Assembly: GCA_900556255.1 (NCBI GenBank)
Contig: USNZ01000094.1
Coordinates: 1-5,755 of the forward strand
Origin: an uncultured Oscillospiraceae bacterium
Lineage (GTDB): Bacteria > Bacillota > Clostridia > Oscillospirales > Ruminococcaceae
Length of the DNA: 5,755 nt
Direction of reading: 5' to 3'
Positions 5,141 through 5,755 of the stretch are shown here, one piece after another. Under the pieces are notes generated by a model, which saw nothing but the letters and a program-made list of their open reading frames with translations, did not search any database and was not told the origin of the DNA. Every line of letters begins with the position of its first letter. Position 1 is the stretch's first letter. The position numbers and the translations under genes were made by a program.

Positions 5141-5226
5141 GCAATAAAAGAGTAAAATTCTAAGCGCCGCCAAGGCGGCGCGGTTCACCTTATTTATTAT
5201 CTATTATCTTTTATCTATTATCTTTT
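5132..5226. repeat. AT-rich inverted repeat around a GC hairpin, between ilvN and ilvC
   Basis: The arms 5132-5151 and 5207-5226 are reverse complements at 17 of 20 positions (AAAAGATAA at one end, ATAAAAGA at the other). Between them lies GCGCCGCC-AA-GGCGGCGC at 5164-5181, a perfect 8-bp stem. The right side contains two exact tandem copies of a 14-base unit at 5199-5226, readable as four heptads ATCTATT, ATCTTTT, ATCTATT, ATCTTTT. The left arm includes the ilvN stop codon. The plan (facing AT-rich heptads around GC hairpins) repeats that seen at 914-1269, with different heptad sequence. No protein or U-tract terminator is present, so ilvC is probably reached by readthrough. The remaining stretch to 5286 shows only the ilvC ribosome binding site. 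Confidence 0.75.
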
Positions 5227-5273
5227 CTTTCGTTTCCCCATCCGTTTTACAGATACATCATCATACACAGTAA

Positions 5274-5278
5274 AGGAG
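5274..5278 (+). promoter_or_regulatory. Ribosome binding site of ilvC
   Basis: AGGAG (in AAAGGAG) lies 8 bases before the ATG at 5287. I see no convincing promoter between the repeat cluster and this site, so ilvC is most likely transcribed from the ilvB promoter. Confidence 0.85.
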
Positions 5279-5286
5279 CTTTTCTT

Positions 5287-5755
5287 ATGTCTATCAACAA
5301 ATACTACGATTCCGACTGCAACCTGGGTATGCTCGACGGCAAGACCGTCGCCGTCATCGGCTTTGGCTCGCAGGGTCACGCCCACTCCGAAAACCTGGCC
5401 GAAAGCGGCGTCAACGTCGTGGTCGGTCTGCGCAAGGGTTCTGCCCACTGGGAGAAGGCCAGCGAGTTCGCCGCCACCCATGAAAATTTCAAGGTCATGG
5501 AAGTTGAGGAGGCCGCCAAGGCCGGCGACGTCGTTATGATGCTGGTGCCCGACGAGCTGTGCGCCGACATCTACAACACCCAGGTCGCCCCCTACATGAC
5601 CGAGGGCAAGGCTCTGGCATTTGCCCACGGCTTTAACATCCATTTCAAGACCATCACCCCGCCGAAAAACGTCGACGTCATCATGATTGCGCCCAAGGGC
5701 CCCGGCCACATCGTCCGCCGCCTGTACACCGAGGGCGAGGGCTGCCCCTCTCTGA
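5287..5755 (+). CDS. ilvC: Ketol-acid reductoisomerase, 5' part (runs off the window)
   Basis: It converts acetolactate and acetohydroxybutyrate to the dihydroxy acids, using NAD(P)H and Mg, directly after IlvBN in the pathway. The first 156 codons are present, about half of a class I enzyme of roughly 330-340 residues; the frame is still open at the last base. The Rossmann nucleotide-binding motif [13 protein letters not shown] is at 25-37. The cofactor-specificity loop GLRKGSAHW is at 47-55. The expected active-site histidine is in AHGFNIH (H114) and the lysine in APKGPGH (K137). The Mg-binding acidic residues lie beyond the window. In the loop, histidine 54 stands where many NADPH enzymes have serine or threonine (GS-x-S), which makes cofactor preference uncertain. 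It starts 146 bases after ilvN, behind the repeat cluster. Confidence 0.95.
   Translation, partial: MSINKYYDSDCNLGMLDGKTVAVIGFGSQGHAHSENLAESGVNVVVGLRKGSAHWEKASEFAATHENFKVMEVEEAAKAGDVVMMLVPDELCADIYNTQVAPYMTEGKALAFAHGFNIHFKTITPPKNVDVIMIAPKGPGHIVRRLYTEGEGCPSL

Noticed and set aside
5164..5181. Strong GC hairpin after ilvN as an intrinsic terminator
   Set aside because: The bases after the stem on the plus strand are GGTTCACC rather than a T run, so full termination before ilvC is unlikely.
5246..5274. Possible promoter for ilvC starting from TTTACA at 5246-5251
   Set aside because: At 17 bases downstream the sequence is AGTAAA, not a -10 box; no alternative with good spacing was found.

Overview
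The window is a branched-chain amino acid biosynthesis locus from a high-GC Firmicute. The best match is a gut clostridium of the Oscillospiraceae/Ruminococcaceae type, such as Faecalibacterium, Gemmiger or Subdoligranulum. The grounds are GC-rich genes separated by AT-rich gaps full of small repeats, a T-box leader in front of ilvB, purine-rich AGGAG ribosome binding sites, and clostridial-looking protein sequences. The genus is inferred from style only.

Layout, left to right. Positions 1-895 (+) hold the 3' three quarters of ilvA, threonine ammonia-lyase with a C-terminal ACT domain. Its reading frame is broken by an apparent one-base insertion in a run of six A at 565-570. Positions 896-1273 carry no gene but a dense cluster of repeats: two facing 7-bp heptad arrays, a pair of near-identical palindromes, several short-loop hairpins, and a likely terminator for the gene on the opposite strand. 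Positions 1274-2446 (-) encode a 390-residue DUF815-type AAA+ ATPase of unknown cellular role, convergent with ilvA. Positions 2447-2879 hold two back-to-back sigma-A promoters, one for the ATPase gene and one for ilvB, followed by a complete T-box riboswitch with antiterminator and terminator. Then, all on +, come ilvB (2880-4544), ilvN (4556-5140) and the 5' part of ilvC (5287 to the window end). The gap between ilvN and ilvC contains a second repeat cluster built on the same plan as the first.

How the genes work together: IlvA makes 2-oxobutanoate from threonine. IlvB/IlvN (acetohydroxyacid synthase) condenses pyruvate with pyruvate or 2-oxobutanoate. IlvC (ketol-acid reductoisomerase) carries out the next step towards valine, leucine and isoleucine. 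The ilvBNC operon appears to be controlled by uncharged tRNA through the T-box; the best reading of its specifier is GUC (valine). IlvN should add feedback control at the enzyme level.

No unknown defence, mobile or metabolic system is visible. The least explained material is the repeat architecture that occurs twice, at 897-1272 and 5108-5226, always next to or overlapping the 3' end of an ilv gene.
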